Source: Dipetalonema caudispina
Lineage: Eukaryota; Nematoda; Chromadorea; Rhabditida; Onchocercidae
Direction: 5' to 3'
DNA length: 20,195 nt
Assembly (NCBI GenBank): GCA_013365325.1
Contig: JABVXV010000629.1
Location: 1 to 20,195 of the forward strand
Of the stretch, positions 9,501-19,685 are shown one piece after another. A program made the translations under genes and the position numbers. Every line of letters begins with the position of its first letter. Position 1 is the first letter of the stretch. The notes under the pieces were generated by a model that searched no databases, had not been told where the DNA came from, and saw only the letters and a list, made by a program, of their open reading frames with translations.

Positions 9501-11860
9501 TTACTGCTAATTTTCACTTACGATTTTCTCATTAATCACAGCACGCAAACGTTTAAAGGATAAAAGGTAATGATTAATTCGTTAATTTGTAATTAATATG
9601 AAATAAGCTTCAGAAATTAATTCACTTTGAATATTTTAATTGAAAATTTTGAAATAATTGATCTGGTTGAAATTTCTTCGGGCAAACAAAAATTTGTGTA
9701 AAATGTAACAATTTGCAGATTATAACTGAAAAATGAATAAAGAGAAAAACAGTATCACAGATAAATTCCAAAAAGTAATTTTAATGAATTTACTTAATTA
9801 CTTTGTATGAGTTAATTATTAATAAATCTTGTGGTTGATGATAAAAATAAATTTCAAGTATTGCAGTTAAAAATTAAAACAAATTGAACCTCTTCCTTTT
9901 TTTGTAGTTTTTTCTTTTTCAAATTTTACTTATGCAAATATTTCACCATCATTCACCATTTTATAAATTCTTCCATATAATAATAATTATTTACTGATAT
10001 TTTTATCATAAGTATTAAGTATCATGTTTGTTTTTAATTAAATTTTTGTTTCACAATAATTTCCATCAAATTTTAAGCTTTAAAAAAACCTTCAAATTAA
10101 CAACTTTCTTTGCTGTTGAAGATCAAATTTAACGAATATAGTAAAACTGAATTTAAGCAGCATTTCATGGAATACTTTTGAAAAAATGTAGCAATTTTTT
10201 AAAATATCGAAGTTTTTTTTTTTTTTTTTTTTCTCTTCTAATCTATCCCTTCGCCTTATTTCATTCCTTATATGTAAAAGAATTATTGTGGCTATAATAT
10301 GAAAATAGTTTTACCATTAAGTTGTTCAAGTAAAGCTGGCCAACTATTAATCCCATGGGCTACTTGTACTTCACCATCATTACTATCATTTCGCCAAACT
10401 TCAACAGCCGATACACGTGTCCTTGATACATAACCTAAAGTGTAATTTGCATCAATTTATAAAATAATTTTATTAAAATGTTTACAAAACGAAATGGCTA
10501 AATTATCAGTAATAATTAATTTTGTTCTTGTTTTTTTTTTTTTTTATTTTCTTAGCAAAATATAAAAGATTCTTACATTGATCCTAACGATAATAATATG
10601 CCTTTTCCTATTTTCTGTCATCCTTCTCCTGACAGAATATTATCATTGGGTTTTCCCGGGGGAGAAGCAATGAACAAGGAATTAGAAATTTTACTTTAGT
10701 TTTATAAACAAACGCATTATAAATGAATAATGACTTCCTTATATATTGTTCGAATTTTAATGTTTTCAAACTATGTAAAATATTTAAAATTTTCAAAATT
10801 TAACAATAAAATGGATACATTGGAACTAATTTTTCAAGAATTATTGCAAGTAAATAAATCGATTCATTTGTAAATGAGTAATTACACAATTACCAAATTA
10901 TTTTTTAAATTTTTGTAAAAGCATCAATTGATTTATAAGTGAGTAATTTAATTTTTATCTAATTTTAAATTTAAATGCTTCATAATTCGTTTTCTGTGTA
11001 TAATTAAAAAATCATATTCCATACTTTTTAGCATTTATAAGCAGTAATTAATTAATTCTTTCTAAGGATTATTAGCATAGTCTCACTAAGTATATTTTTT
11101 TTTTTCTTTTTTCTTCCCGAAAAGTTTTCAATTTCTGTTTGGAAAGCAATTACAATTTTATGGCTTAATCTGATGCATAAACATTTTGTCGCATACTAAT
11201 TTACAATTATTGTCACTGTCATTTATGGAATAATTACAATTTGTTGTCATCAAATTGTAAATTCATTTAACACTTTGCTTCAAATATCATTCGCTCGCTT
11301 TCTTCAAACATCATTTTAACAAAAAATTTTCCCAAATTTAACTATAAAATAACAATGCGATGATTGAATTCGCCAAAAATTAAATATAATAATATATGTG
11401 AGAAGAAAAAAAAAAAAAAAAAACATTTCAAAAAAAATGACGAGAAAAAAGATTAACCAATAGATTTATTTATAGAAATTTTTGAAAATTACAAAATTTT
11501 TTCAAACTATCTTCTCGCCTCTTTCCCTCTACCGCAAATTATTATAGAATTTATTAGGTGTAAAAATAGTAAACATTGTCAAAAATTTTTGCAAGATTTT
11601 AATTTAAGCGTATCATTTGTTTATCAAAATTTAAAATTTTAATTTGAAAATATTTAATAATGGTAGTGAAAAGAAATTGTAACATAATTAAAGCAAATTT
11701 TCTTTTTTTTTTTGTTTATCAAAAATTTAAATCTTTAGTTTTTAATTGGCTAAAAAAAAAAAAAAAATATAAAAAAAGTAAAAAATAACATACCGTAACA
11801 ATCATTTGTTATAAAATTGACCAAACATAATGAACAAATAGCAAAATTGAAGTAAAACAT
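3523..11860 (-). CDS. Menorin / FAM151 (DUF2181) family protein, 12 exons, 522 aa
   Basis: Exons 5' to 3': 11860..11794, 10434..10315, 8783..8622, 7555..7425, 6924..6809, 6587..6503, 5932..5726, 5384..5205, 4798..4676, 4245..4118, 3996..3901, 3676..3523 (stop TAA). All introns are GT-AG, phases agree, and the total is 1569 nt. Residues 1-22 form a signal peptide. The barrel-like family domain spans about 45-285: AHGINS (48-53), MIEGDV (71-76), TFKEWLREV (103-111), KIN (119-121), VVLHAN (146-151), PVDA and [11 protein letters not shown] (162-186), SALIW (246-250), RLVFDL (274-279). These match the menorin/FAM151 pattern, whose fold is placed with PLC-like/GDPD phosphodiesterases. NDS at 38 and NLS at 189 are glycosylation sequons. 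Residues about 297-472 are an unassigned, probably beta-rich extension. Residues 506-521 are hydrophobic, after CSSN (499-502): a GPI signal or membrane anchor. C. elegans MNR-1 works from the epidermis with SAX-7, LECT-2 and DMA-1 in dendrite branching; whether this is its ortholog or a paralog is not decidable here. Confidence 0.92.
5973..6002. repeat. Imperfect hairpin in intron 6 of the menorin-family gene
   Basis: GGCAT at 5973-5977 pairs with ATGCC at 5998-6002, and the AT-rich inner arms (TATTATTA / TAATAATA) pair with a two-base bulge. No link to a known element. Confidence 0.45.
6143..6156. repeat. 14-bp perfect palindrome in intron 6
   Basis: TTGTAGGCCTACAA reads the same on both strands. 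The GC-containing core AGGCCT stands out in an intron that is otherwise nearly all A and T. A similar GGCCTA occurs about 110 bp to the left at 6025. Confidence 0.6.
7556..8621 (-). other. Intron 3 of the menorin-family gene (1066 bp)
   Basis: Bounded by AAAAG|GTTTAA and ATTTCAG|TAATT, splitting a codon after its first base. Mostly AT-rich. A somewhat GC-richer patch at about 8155-8300 has one 29-codon plus-strand open stretch, too short to call. No other feature is seen. Confidence 0.8.
8784..10314 (-). other. Intron 2 of the menorin-family gene (1531 bp)
   Basis: The longest intron, bounded by AATG|GTAAAA and TTTTTTTAG|GACC, also splitting a codon after its first base. It holds A/T-rich sequence and homopolymer tracts (T runs near 8865 and 10212). 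No nested gene or mobile element was recognised. Confidence 0.82.
10435..11793 (-). other. Intron 1 of the menorin-family gene (1359 bp)
   Basis: It lies between the signal-peptide exon (TACG|GTATGT) and exon 2 (CACTTTAG|GTTATG). AT-rich with homopolymers near 10530, 11096 and 11406. It contains the small hairpin at 10613-10637 and an unusual GC island, TTCCCGGGGGAGAAG, near 10654. A 62-codon minus-strand open frame at 10608-10796 looks like chance. Confidence 0.8.
10613..10637. repeat. Perfect 8-bp inverted repeat with 9-nt loop in intron 1
   Basis: TTCTGTCA at 10613-10620 and TGACAGAA at 10630-10637 are exact reverse complements, separated by the pyrimidine loop TCCTTCTCC. It could form a small RNA hairpin; function unknown. 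Confidence 0.6.
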
Positions 11861-12030
11861 TGGCCTTTGGCTCTATTGTATTGTTTATTTTTTTGTATAT
11901 TAAATTTTATGAAATTGCATGAATGCATTGAAAATTTATTTCAACAATTCAACGTTGACAGCCAATTTCATTCCATTCCATTTTGCTTTACCGTAACCTT
12001 TGCATTGTTGTAATTTTATGACCTATAAAA

Positions 12031-12040
12031 CTGAAAAATA
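12031..12040 (-). promoter_or_regulatory. Candidate splice acceptor upstream of the menorin-family start
   Basis: TATTTTTCAG on the minus strand is the best acceptor within 200 bp upstream of the ATG at 11860. It could receive a spliced leader or an upstream noncoding exon. Against this, several ATGs lie between it and the chosen start. A closer but poor acceptor, CAATAG, ends at 11873. Confidence 0.3.
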
Positions 12041-12468
12041 CAAAACAAATTAAAAAATTAATTCAAAATATTTATATTATAATGAAAAAAAAAAAAAAAA
12101 AAAAAGACGAATCGATGAGAAAATTTTACATTATTGATTAAAATTAATATTATCTAAATCAAATATATACATAAGTAGTAGAAATAAATTCTTATTTTAA
12201 AAATATACGATATTCATTCTATTCTCTTACTGTACACTTAGCCTAAAATTATCATTTAATTTTTATTCTCTTATCAAATACTTACTTACTTTCAAATTAT
12301 TGCTTAATTCCTATTTCCCTTAACCGAACAATCATTTTAAAATTTCTATTCCGCTATTCTTTTGTTAACCATTCTTTAATTAAACAAAAAAAAAAAATCA
12401 AAGATGAAGAAAAGAATTTCAAATGTCCTTGAACGTATATCACACATCATAGTGAAATGTGAAAAATG

Positions 12469-12485
12469 ATATATATATATATATA
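12469..12485. repeat. AT dinucleotide run
   Basis: An uninterrupted alternating AT stretch of about 17 bases, ending at ATAGTACCC. Confidence 0.85.
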
Positions 12486-12674
12486 GTACCCTTCTTCCTA
12501 ATATTATCCTATCTTTGTTATTTGTTAATTGATATATTATTATAATAGCATAAATTAAGTTAAAAAAAAAGAATTCAATTCAATTCAAATTAAATTTAAA
12601 TTATAGAAATGATAATTAACAGCCAAAATATTTATTTCATCAAATATAATGCAAATCAAAATAAATTTTTACGT

Positions 12675-12806
12675 TTCTCCCTCTCCCCCTCTCCCCCCTC
12701 CCCCTTACCCCCTCTCCTTCTCCCCCAATATATTTTCATTCTATCAACAAAAAAAAAAGTGAGGGAGAGAGAGAGGGAGGGACAGAGAGAGAAAGAGGAA
12801 GAAATG
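12675..12806. repeat. C-rich pyrimidine tract facing a GA-rich purine tract, with G-quadruplex motif
   Basis: The plus strand runs about 50 bases of almost pure pyrimidine (12675-12726), a 32-base AT-rich spacer, then about 45 bases of almost pure purine (12759-12806). C runs at 12679-81, 12685-89, 12693-98, 12700-04, 12708-12 and 12722-26 mean that the minus strand carries six G runs, five of them separated by loops of one to three bases, a canonical G-quadruplex pattern. The two arms are also loosely complementary, so a long imperfect hairpin is possible. Confidence 0.85.
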
Positions 12807-13314
12807 GATAATTTTATGGCATACAATAACATAAATTCATCAAAGGAAAAAAAAAAATTGAAATCCTTTTCAGTGTGATATTGGAAACTAATAAATTGTT
12901 GAAATTGAATTAGTAGAAAATTGTTAGCTATTTAAATTGAAAAAAAAAAAAAAAATTTTTTTTTTTGATGAAACTAAAATGGAATTCTGGATTTTTACTT
13001 TTAATCATACTTTTAGTCTAAAGTTTGAGCAAATTTTTCAAAATCAAAAAATACTTAAAAGTTAAGTAAAATCTTTGCGAAATTTAAATTGTGCCTAATT
13101 TAGCTTTCTATACTACAAATTTATATGTTATTAGCAAATTTTCAAACGACTTTTCGATTCTTTAATTAAACTGAAATTATTTTAGAATTTCTTTATTAGA
13201 AAAGTGTAACAAAATAAAATATAATAGTTTTGTATGAACATTGGTCAGAAATACAAAACAGAATGGAAGTTCTCTGAGGTTTAGATCTTGTTGATTGATA
13301 AGATGGTTAACCTC

Positions 13315-13331
13315 ATCTCTCTCTCTGTCTT

Positions 13332-13363
<32 letters not shown>

Positions 13364-13365
13364 CC
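13315..13365. repeat. CT microsatellite
   Basis: A pyrimidine tract with an uninterrupted run of about 13 CT units at 13333-13358. It is followed by CCACCTGACCTG, a GC-richer spot containing an E-box-like CACCTG. Confidence 0.9.
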
Positions 13366-14788
13366 ACCTGACCTGTAGTTACCTTTTATTAGTTAGCAAG
13401 TACTACAACATTAAACATTTGTTACATTAAACACATGTTGTCTGACCTCATTTGATCTTAGCTTAAATAACAACAAATTTTACAAGCAATTAAAAGTAAA
13501 AGAAAAAAAAAAACGAAAAAGTTTCATCAAAAAAATTCTATTTTGTTTCATCAAAAATATTTTTTAAATACAAAAAAAAAAATTCAAAAAAAAGGAAAAA
13601 GAAAAATAAAAAAAAAAAAAGGGCAGATGTTATAATATGGGTCAAAAGAATAGACCAAAAACTTGATATACAAAATTTCAACTGAAATTTGAAAAAATAA
13701 TTGGTTGAAATTAAAAAATCAACACAGTTGAAATATTCCAGCTCTTTCATAATATGAAAATTCAAACACACTGATGAATATTGAAAATTTTTTTTCCAGC
13801 AATAATCAGATAAATAAAAGAAGTAAAAATTATTAATGCGAAAAAAAAAAAAAAAAATTCTGAAAAATTTATCAATAGTGGTAACAGGAAATCGAAAAAG
13901 AAAAAAAAAAAATTATTTTTAAATGATTGTCAAAAAAATTATTGATTTTTTTCAACTATTCGAACTTTTTTCCGATCATATTTTTCCCCAAAAAATCAAT
14001 ACGTTTCATGCATTTTGTTTTTTGTTCTTTTTTTCTTTTTTTTTGGTTAATTAATGATCTTGATTTATATTAATCGAATATTATTTATTTTAACATGCTA
14101 CTAATTTTAATTTGCATTTGTTTCTCCAACAGTCAACTAATGTGCTTTATGTAATTTCAATTTATATGAAAATTTCACTGATATGTATTGTCAGTAAAAA
14201 AAAAAAGGTCATTCATTTGTCAAAGAGAATTATGAAAATTGAAAAAAATTCAAAAATTCTTTATTCATAACTAAAATAATCAAACGTTTTCAAGAAAAAT
14301 ACCGCCATAAAATAGTTTTTGGATAGTATTATATTGCTTATTTTTTAGATTATTGTTAAAGCTATTTTAAAAATTTAATGAAATAACTATTTTAAAAAAT
14401 CTACAATCATATGCTAATTTTGGCTTAATTACTTTTTTCTCCCTCTATAGCCATTTCAATTTATTTATTTAATTTTTTCATTTATTTTACAAAATATCCA
14501 TGTTTTTTTTTTTTTTTTTTGTACTATGAAAGTTTTGCAAACGAAAGAAAAGAATTTTTTTTTAACAGTTAATTAAATGTTAAATCTATTATAATTTAAG
14601 GATAAATTAATGAAGAGTTAATTAGATGAAATGAGAAGATTATGGTAGCTTACAACAGTTCAAACTATACTGTTTATTAATAATTGCTTATCAACTGAAC
14701 TTTCTCAACTTTTTAATGATTAAGTATGCTAATTTTTTTCATCAAATGCCTTCTCTAAAATTTCACATTTACGGATAATAACACAAAG

Positions 14789-14940
14789 ATATGATCGAAA
14801 TAATCAAATTAATTTCATATTTAAATGCAAAAAATAAAAAAAAAAATTGAAATATATTTAAGGAATCAAAAATAATCGAATTAATTTCATATTTCTGATA
14901 AAAATATAACATAATCAAAAATATGATCGAAATAATCAAA
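14789..14940. repeat. Cluster of short, partly scrambled direct repeats
   Basis: ATATGATCGAAATAATCAAA occurs at 14789-14808 and again, identical, at 14921-14940. The sequence following the first copy (ATTAATTTCATATTT) recurs after AATAATCG at 14871-14894. The result looks like a duplicated block broken up by later change. Confidence 0.7.
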
Positions 14941-15436
14941 ATTAAACAATCGAAAATAATACAAATTATCAGCATATAGTAGCAACTATTTGATTATTAT
15001 TTTCAATGAAAAATTCCAAATAAGCTGTAATACATTCCGTAAATTTGTTGTGGTAAAGTTGATCAATTTGCCAAGTGTTATCTGTTAATCATTTATCATC
15101 ATCGATCAACAATATTCTTCCTCATTTATTCAAGAATAATTTCCGATCCTTTCATTTTATATATCAATAACAGTTGTATCATTCATTACATTTTATTCAA
15201 TCTAATTCTTTTATTTTACTTTTTTTTTTTTTATTTCTTTGATTTATTTGAATAATTTGGAAATTTTCAAAAATTTTCACTATTATTTATTTAAAAATAA
15301 ACAAAAAATTAATTTATTAAAATGATATTTAAAAATGAAAAAGGAAAAAAAATCTTTTTTTTTTTCTCATAAATTATAAAAATAAATTGAAACATTTTTT
15401 GAAATAATTGTAAAAAAAAAAAATAGAAATAAGTGT

Positions 15437-15492
15437 AGAAAGGAGAGAAAGAGAAAGAGAGAGAGAGAGAGAGCAAGAGAGGGAGAGGAAAA
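15437..15492. repeat. GA-rich purine tract
   Basis: Almost pure purine on the plus strand, with an uninterrupted GA run at about 15457-15473. Confidence 0.88.
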
Positions 15493-15659
15493 CGAAACTT
15501 GTATAGTAAATTAATAACAATGAAAAAGTAAGGAGAGGGGTTTATTGGGTGAAAATGATGTGTAAGCCTTCAAGAGACATTAATCGTTTTGTAGGAAGTG
15601 TGGACGAATGATGACCAACCAACTCACACAGATTGGGTATTGATGAAAATATGGGCAGC

Positions 15660-15745
15660 AGAAGGAGGAGGAGGAAAAGGAAGAGAGGAGGAATGAAAGG
15701 AGGAAGAGGAGGAATGAATGAAAGGAAGGAAGGAAGGAAGGAATG
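15660..15745. repeat. GGA/AAGG purine tract
   Basis: Blocks of GGA trinucleotides followed by AAGG tetranucleotides (15722-15742), broken by a few AATGA units. Just left of it, at 15540-15656, is a GC-richer non-repetitive patch of unknown nature. Confidence 0.88.
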
Positions 15746-16057
15746 GTAAGATGAGATGAAAATTGAACAAAGAAAGAAATGTTGTGGTAATTGGAGAATT
15801 TGAAAATTAAAAAAAAAAAAAAAAAAAATTGCTGTAATATTTTGAATTATCAAAAAATTATTGAAAAAAGTTTTTTTTTTTTCAAATTTTTTCTTACGAA
15901 TATTTCAATTCTTTTTTTGCAAGCAATCATTTTATTCTAAATTGAAAATATTAAGAAAAAAAAATTGAAAGTTAAATTTTTTTTTTAATTTACAAAAAAT
16001 TAAAGCAAAACAAAGAAAAAAAAAATTAATTTCCTAAAATGCTAATTTAATTTTTTC

Positions 16058-16059
<2 letters not shown>

Positions 16060-16090
<31 letters not shown>
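16060..16090. repeat. T31 homopolymer
   Basis: The longest single-base run in the window; the exact length is likely to be polymorphic or uncertain in assembly. Confidence 0.85.
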
Positions 16091-16314
16091 CATTCGATGC
16101 ATCTTAATGATATAACAATTACAGTGACATATAATGGTATTCAAATTTTTTATGGAAAAAAAAAAAAACGAGGAAAAACGCATATATTTGAAATTGATCG
16201 TAATGATCGTTTTTCAAATTGGTGAATTTAAGATTTTAAAATATTAAAGCAACAATTAATTTTGATTCAAAGAAAATCAGTAGCATGCAAATTCGAAATA
16301 AATTGGATGATTAA

Positions 16315-16437
16315 ATCTATAATTATTCTAGACGAGAGTTTTGACTAATTTATTCCGGTAATTATTCCAAAAATTAGATCTGTAATTATTCTAGACGAGA
16401 GTTTTGACTAATTTATTCCGGTAATTATTCCAAAAAT
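16315..16437. repeat. 63-bp tandem duplication
   Basis: The segment starting ATCTATAATTATTCTAGACG at 16315 is repeated at 16378 as ATCTGTAATTATTCTAGACG, period 63 bp. The copies differ at one internal base (A to G) until they diverge at 16438. Each copy also contains two TAATTATTC-type sub-repeats. Confidence 0.95.
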
Positions 16438-16530
16438 AAAATATGATATGCTGACAATATTATCAGTTTGAAATTTTGGGAATTTTTTTTTTTTTTTTTT
16501 TGAAATCCATTGTAGTGAAAATTTCGTTGA

Positions 16531-16559
16531 AATTTTGATTACTATAAGTAATCAAAATT
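16531..16559. repeat. Perfect 13-bp inverted repeat with 3-nt spacer
   Basis: AATTTTGATTACT at 16531-16543 and AGTAATCAAAATT at 16547-16559 are exact reverse complements around ATA. It lies about 95 bp right of the 63-bp duplication. It could be a cruciform or RNA hairpin; no terminator or transposon identity is assigned. Confidence 0.85.
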
Positions 16560-17819
16560 GTTACTATTTTGAAGAAATATATAATTATATCAGTGATTAT
16601 AATACTAACAATACGAGTAGTAATAATAAGAATAACATTGAAAAATGTATAGTAATAATAATTATTATTCGGAGAAAATTTATTGTATAAATTTAATACC
16701 GCTTTTTTACATTATATTCATAGATTACATTTTACAAATATTCAATCTAATTACTCCATAATATTATTAATTGAAAAATCAATAAATCAATAAGACATAT
16801 CTTTCATCATATGGAAGATTACTTTTTTAAACAAAGATGAAATGTAACATACCTAACAAATAAATATAATCGTTTTTTACTCTTTTTTTTTTTTTTTTTT
16901 TTTAGAGAAAAATCATTTCATTTTTTAATTTTTCTTAAAGAAATGATGAATAAAAGGCAGAAAAAAAAAAAAAAAAGTTAAGTTAAATGCCAACTGATGT
17001 TAATTTTATTAGATTGAAGATTACGGATAGGATAGATGTAAAAGGCATCACTGGGACAATTATTTCTAGCCAAATGTCAAATTCATTTTGTAGGAGTAGC
17101 AAAAGATTTGAACGAAACCGATGACTATGAATAAATCATATTGGAATTTTCATCTTTTTTTTTCTTTTTTTTTTCTTTCCAATCGTTATTTTAGTTGTAA
17201 AAAAAAAAGGGAGGGAGGGAAATTGCAAAGAATTATTCAGTACAAATAACAAATTGAGCAAAAATTTTAAATTAAAATAAAATGAATTTTTTTTCAAATT
17301 TTACCAAAAAATTATTTTCTAAAGTGAAGGCATTTATTGGCAACAGTAAGTATACTTGAATGTTTGTTAAGTAGGTTTGATCAGCAATAAGCTTAAAAAT
17401 ACAAATGGTTGATTTATTATTTAAAAAAAATTCAAAAATCAAACATTTTATAACATTACTATTGAAAAAGCAGTCACTTTTAAAATTTTAAAAATATTTA
17501 AAAACAATAAAATGTTTCAAATTATAGCAATCAAAATTGTTTATCATTTAAATATTTGTTGTTTGAAATTTTTATATAATTCAAATATTCCATTTATTTT
17601 TCTTCAATAAATGATAATTTAAAAACACAATTGTGCATTAAAAATTGAATTAAAATTTTCCAATTAACTTTAAATTTTATTCAAGTATTAGTGTGAAAAA
17701 GTTTTAAACAAACATAACAAGATGGAAAAAAATGTTAAAAACAGAGTATATTTGCTTCAAATTTTGGGAAATAACAGTAATAAATGTTAAAGAGTTAATT
17801 CTTTACTTGATTTTTTTCT

Positions 17820-17900
17820 ATTTTTTTTTTTTTTTTTCCTTATCCCTCTCTATCCACTCTGTCCACTGTGTCCTCTCTGTCCATCCTACCTCTGCCTTTT
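17820..17900. repeat. Degenerate pyrimidine-rich tract
   Basis: A T run followed by CT-rich sequence in which TGTCC and TCCA(C/T) recur four or five times. The plus-strand frame across it gives a low-complexity peptide and is not taken as a gene. Confidence 0.7.
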
Positions 17901-18297
17901 TTATCTTTTACTTTTCATTTGCAGAATTCAATCAGAATGAAAATTTATACTTTAACAAAATGAGCTAAACAAATTCAACAATACTAACAACTATTAGGAG
18001 GTAATGGAATGAACAAATTTGATAATATAATTTGAATATATCTTTATTATGTAATAAATATTTTGGAACTAAATTATAAAATTGAAAAATGACTTTTTTT
18101 TCTTTTATTTTTACTCAATTAAAATTCTTATTAATTTATTCGGTAAATATATACATTTTACAGTAACAATAAAATCAAAAAAAAAAATTTTTTAGTAGTT
18201 TTGTTAAGGAAAAGAAAAAAACTTTTTAAGAAAGCAAATAAAAAATATTACAATCTTTGAAAAAAAAATAAACAAACAATGATGAAACAATAAAAAA

Positions 18298-18359
18298 ATG
18301 CGACATCCTTTCAGAAAAATAAATAAAAATGTGACATCATTTCAAAAAAATGAATAAAA
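18298..18359. repeat. 31-bp tandem repeat, two copies plus a degenerate third
   Basis: The unit begins ATGCGACATCCTTTCAG at 18298 and recurs as ATGTGACATCATTTCAA at 18329, a 31-bp period with a few substitutions. A partial third copy (GTGTAATGTCATTT) follows from about 18361. Confidence 0.8.
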
Positions 18360-18751
18360 AGTGTAATGTCATTTTTGGGTAACAAATAGCAATTAAATTG
18401 TAATATGATTATCTGTTCAAGAATGGGAAAAAGTAAAACCCTTTCGGGAAAATTGCATATGTAATTATTGTTTATTCAAAGTAGGATTACCTACAAATAA
18501 CCTGAAAAGTTGACATTTTCCGGTTAATTTTATTATGTGCTATTATTACATTATAAGTATACAATTTGTATGTTTATTCACCGAAATTTCTTTATCTTTT
18601 AATAACAATTAAATATGTTTAATGCATTTTCATTGATATGAATAATTCATGGTAGTATAAATTAATCATAAAATATTAGTTGAACATTGATTAAAATTTA
18701 ATTAAAATCTTTCCGGATTATTTTATTTTATTACTATTATAATGTTTGCCC

Positions 18752-18777
18752 TTTATTTATTTATTTATTTATTTATT
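18752..18777. repeat. TTTA tetranucleotide microsatellite
   Basis: About six uninterrupted TTTA units. Confidence 0.9.
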
Positions 18778-19119
18778 CTTTTGATTAATTTAATTAAGTA
18801 TTGTCATATTGATGTGAATGTTATTTTTGTATTATCAGATATTCATAAATGTTTAAATGAATTTTCAAATCATTCTTTTCAATAAAATCGCTAATTTTTA
18901 TTAAATTATACTGGCAATTTCAAATACTTTTTATTCATTGTCGAAATTTTTTTATAATAATTTAAAATTTTCCTTTGATTTTCTTTTTTATTTATTTATT
19001 TTTTTTTTTGTTGATGGTGTTATTCATTTAATTACAATAAAAACAATAAGTAATTTAATCAAAAATGTATGTTATATATTAAAAGAATTGATCTTAAGAA
19101 ATGTTGTCATTATGGATTA

Positions 19120-19326
19120 GTAAATGTTGTAGTAGTATTAATGATAGTTATAAAATAGTAACAGCAATAATAATAGAAATAAATCAATAACGGCAATAAT
19201 ATTAGCAGTATTAGTATCAGTTGTAATGGTGATAGTAATAGTAGTAGAGATAGTTGTAGTAATAATAGTGGTCGTAGTAGTAGTAGTAGTAGTAGTAATT
19301 GTTGTTGTTGTTGATGTTGTTGTGGT
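19120..19326. repeat. Trinucleotide-rich block ending in GTA(8) and TTG(5)
   Basis: Degenerate ATA/GTA triplets lead into (GTA)8 at 19274-19297 and (TTG)5 at 19299-19313. Open frames on both strands here (Val-, Thr-, Gln- and Leu-rich) only reflect the triplet period. Confidence 0.85.
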
Positions 19327-19639
19327 AAATATAACAATGTTACACATCATTAAATATAGACAACAAAATAAATATCATATAGAGATTGATTACAAATCAA
19401 CGATATCATCTCTTAAACTATTTATGTTATTTGATTCATCTGATAAGATCATCTGATAATCTTTCTCACTTCATTTTTTTAGCTTTTCAAAATTTTTCAT
19501 CTCTTTTTAGAAATTTTTGTCAATAAAAGTTTTCCTCTTGAAGCAATAAATTTCATCCTTCTCAACTACTTACAATTCTTCCTTTAAATTCATTTACAGC
19601 AAACTAAGCAACATTTTCCTTCCTTTTCCATTTTCCCTT

Positions 19640-19685
19640 TTTCTCTCACTCCTCCTCCTCTCTCTCTCTCTCTCTCTCCTCCATC
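19640..19685. repeat. CT/CCT microsatellite
   Basis: CTCCTCCTCCT followed by about nine CT units and CTCC. Confidence 0.88.

Noticed and set aside
12609..12878. Plus-strand 89-codon frame with Ser/Pro and Arg/Glu runs
   Set aside because: It is a translation of the pyrimidine and purine tracts.
13966..14042. T-rich stretches considered as rho-independent-type terminators
   Set aside because: The gene structure is eukaryotic, and T runs here are general homopolymers without GC stems.
15042..15258. Plus-strand open stretch of about 70 codons without ATG, hydrophobic, resembling a membrane-protein fragment
   Set aside because: Composition is explained by ATT/TTT-rich DNA and a T run; no splice sites or family motif support it.
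15542..15853. Minus-strand 103-codon frame with Phe/Pro/Leu runs
   Set aside because: Most of it translates the GGA/AAGG tract and an A run; the GC-richer C-terminal part has no splice or family support.
16999..17120. Plus-strand open stretch after a TTATTAG acceptor-like site, GC-richer than its surroundings
   Set aside because: Only about 36 codons, no donor, no neighbour exon and no recognised motif.
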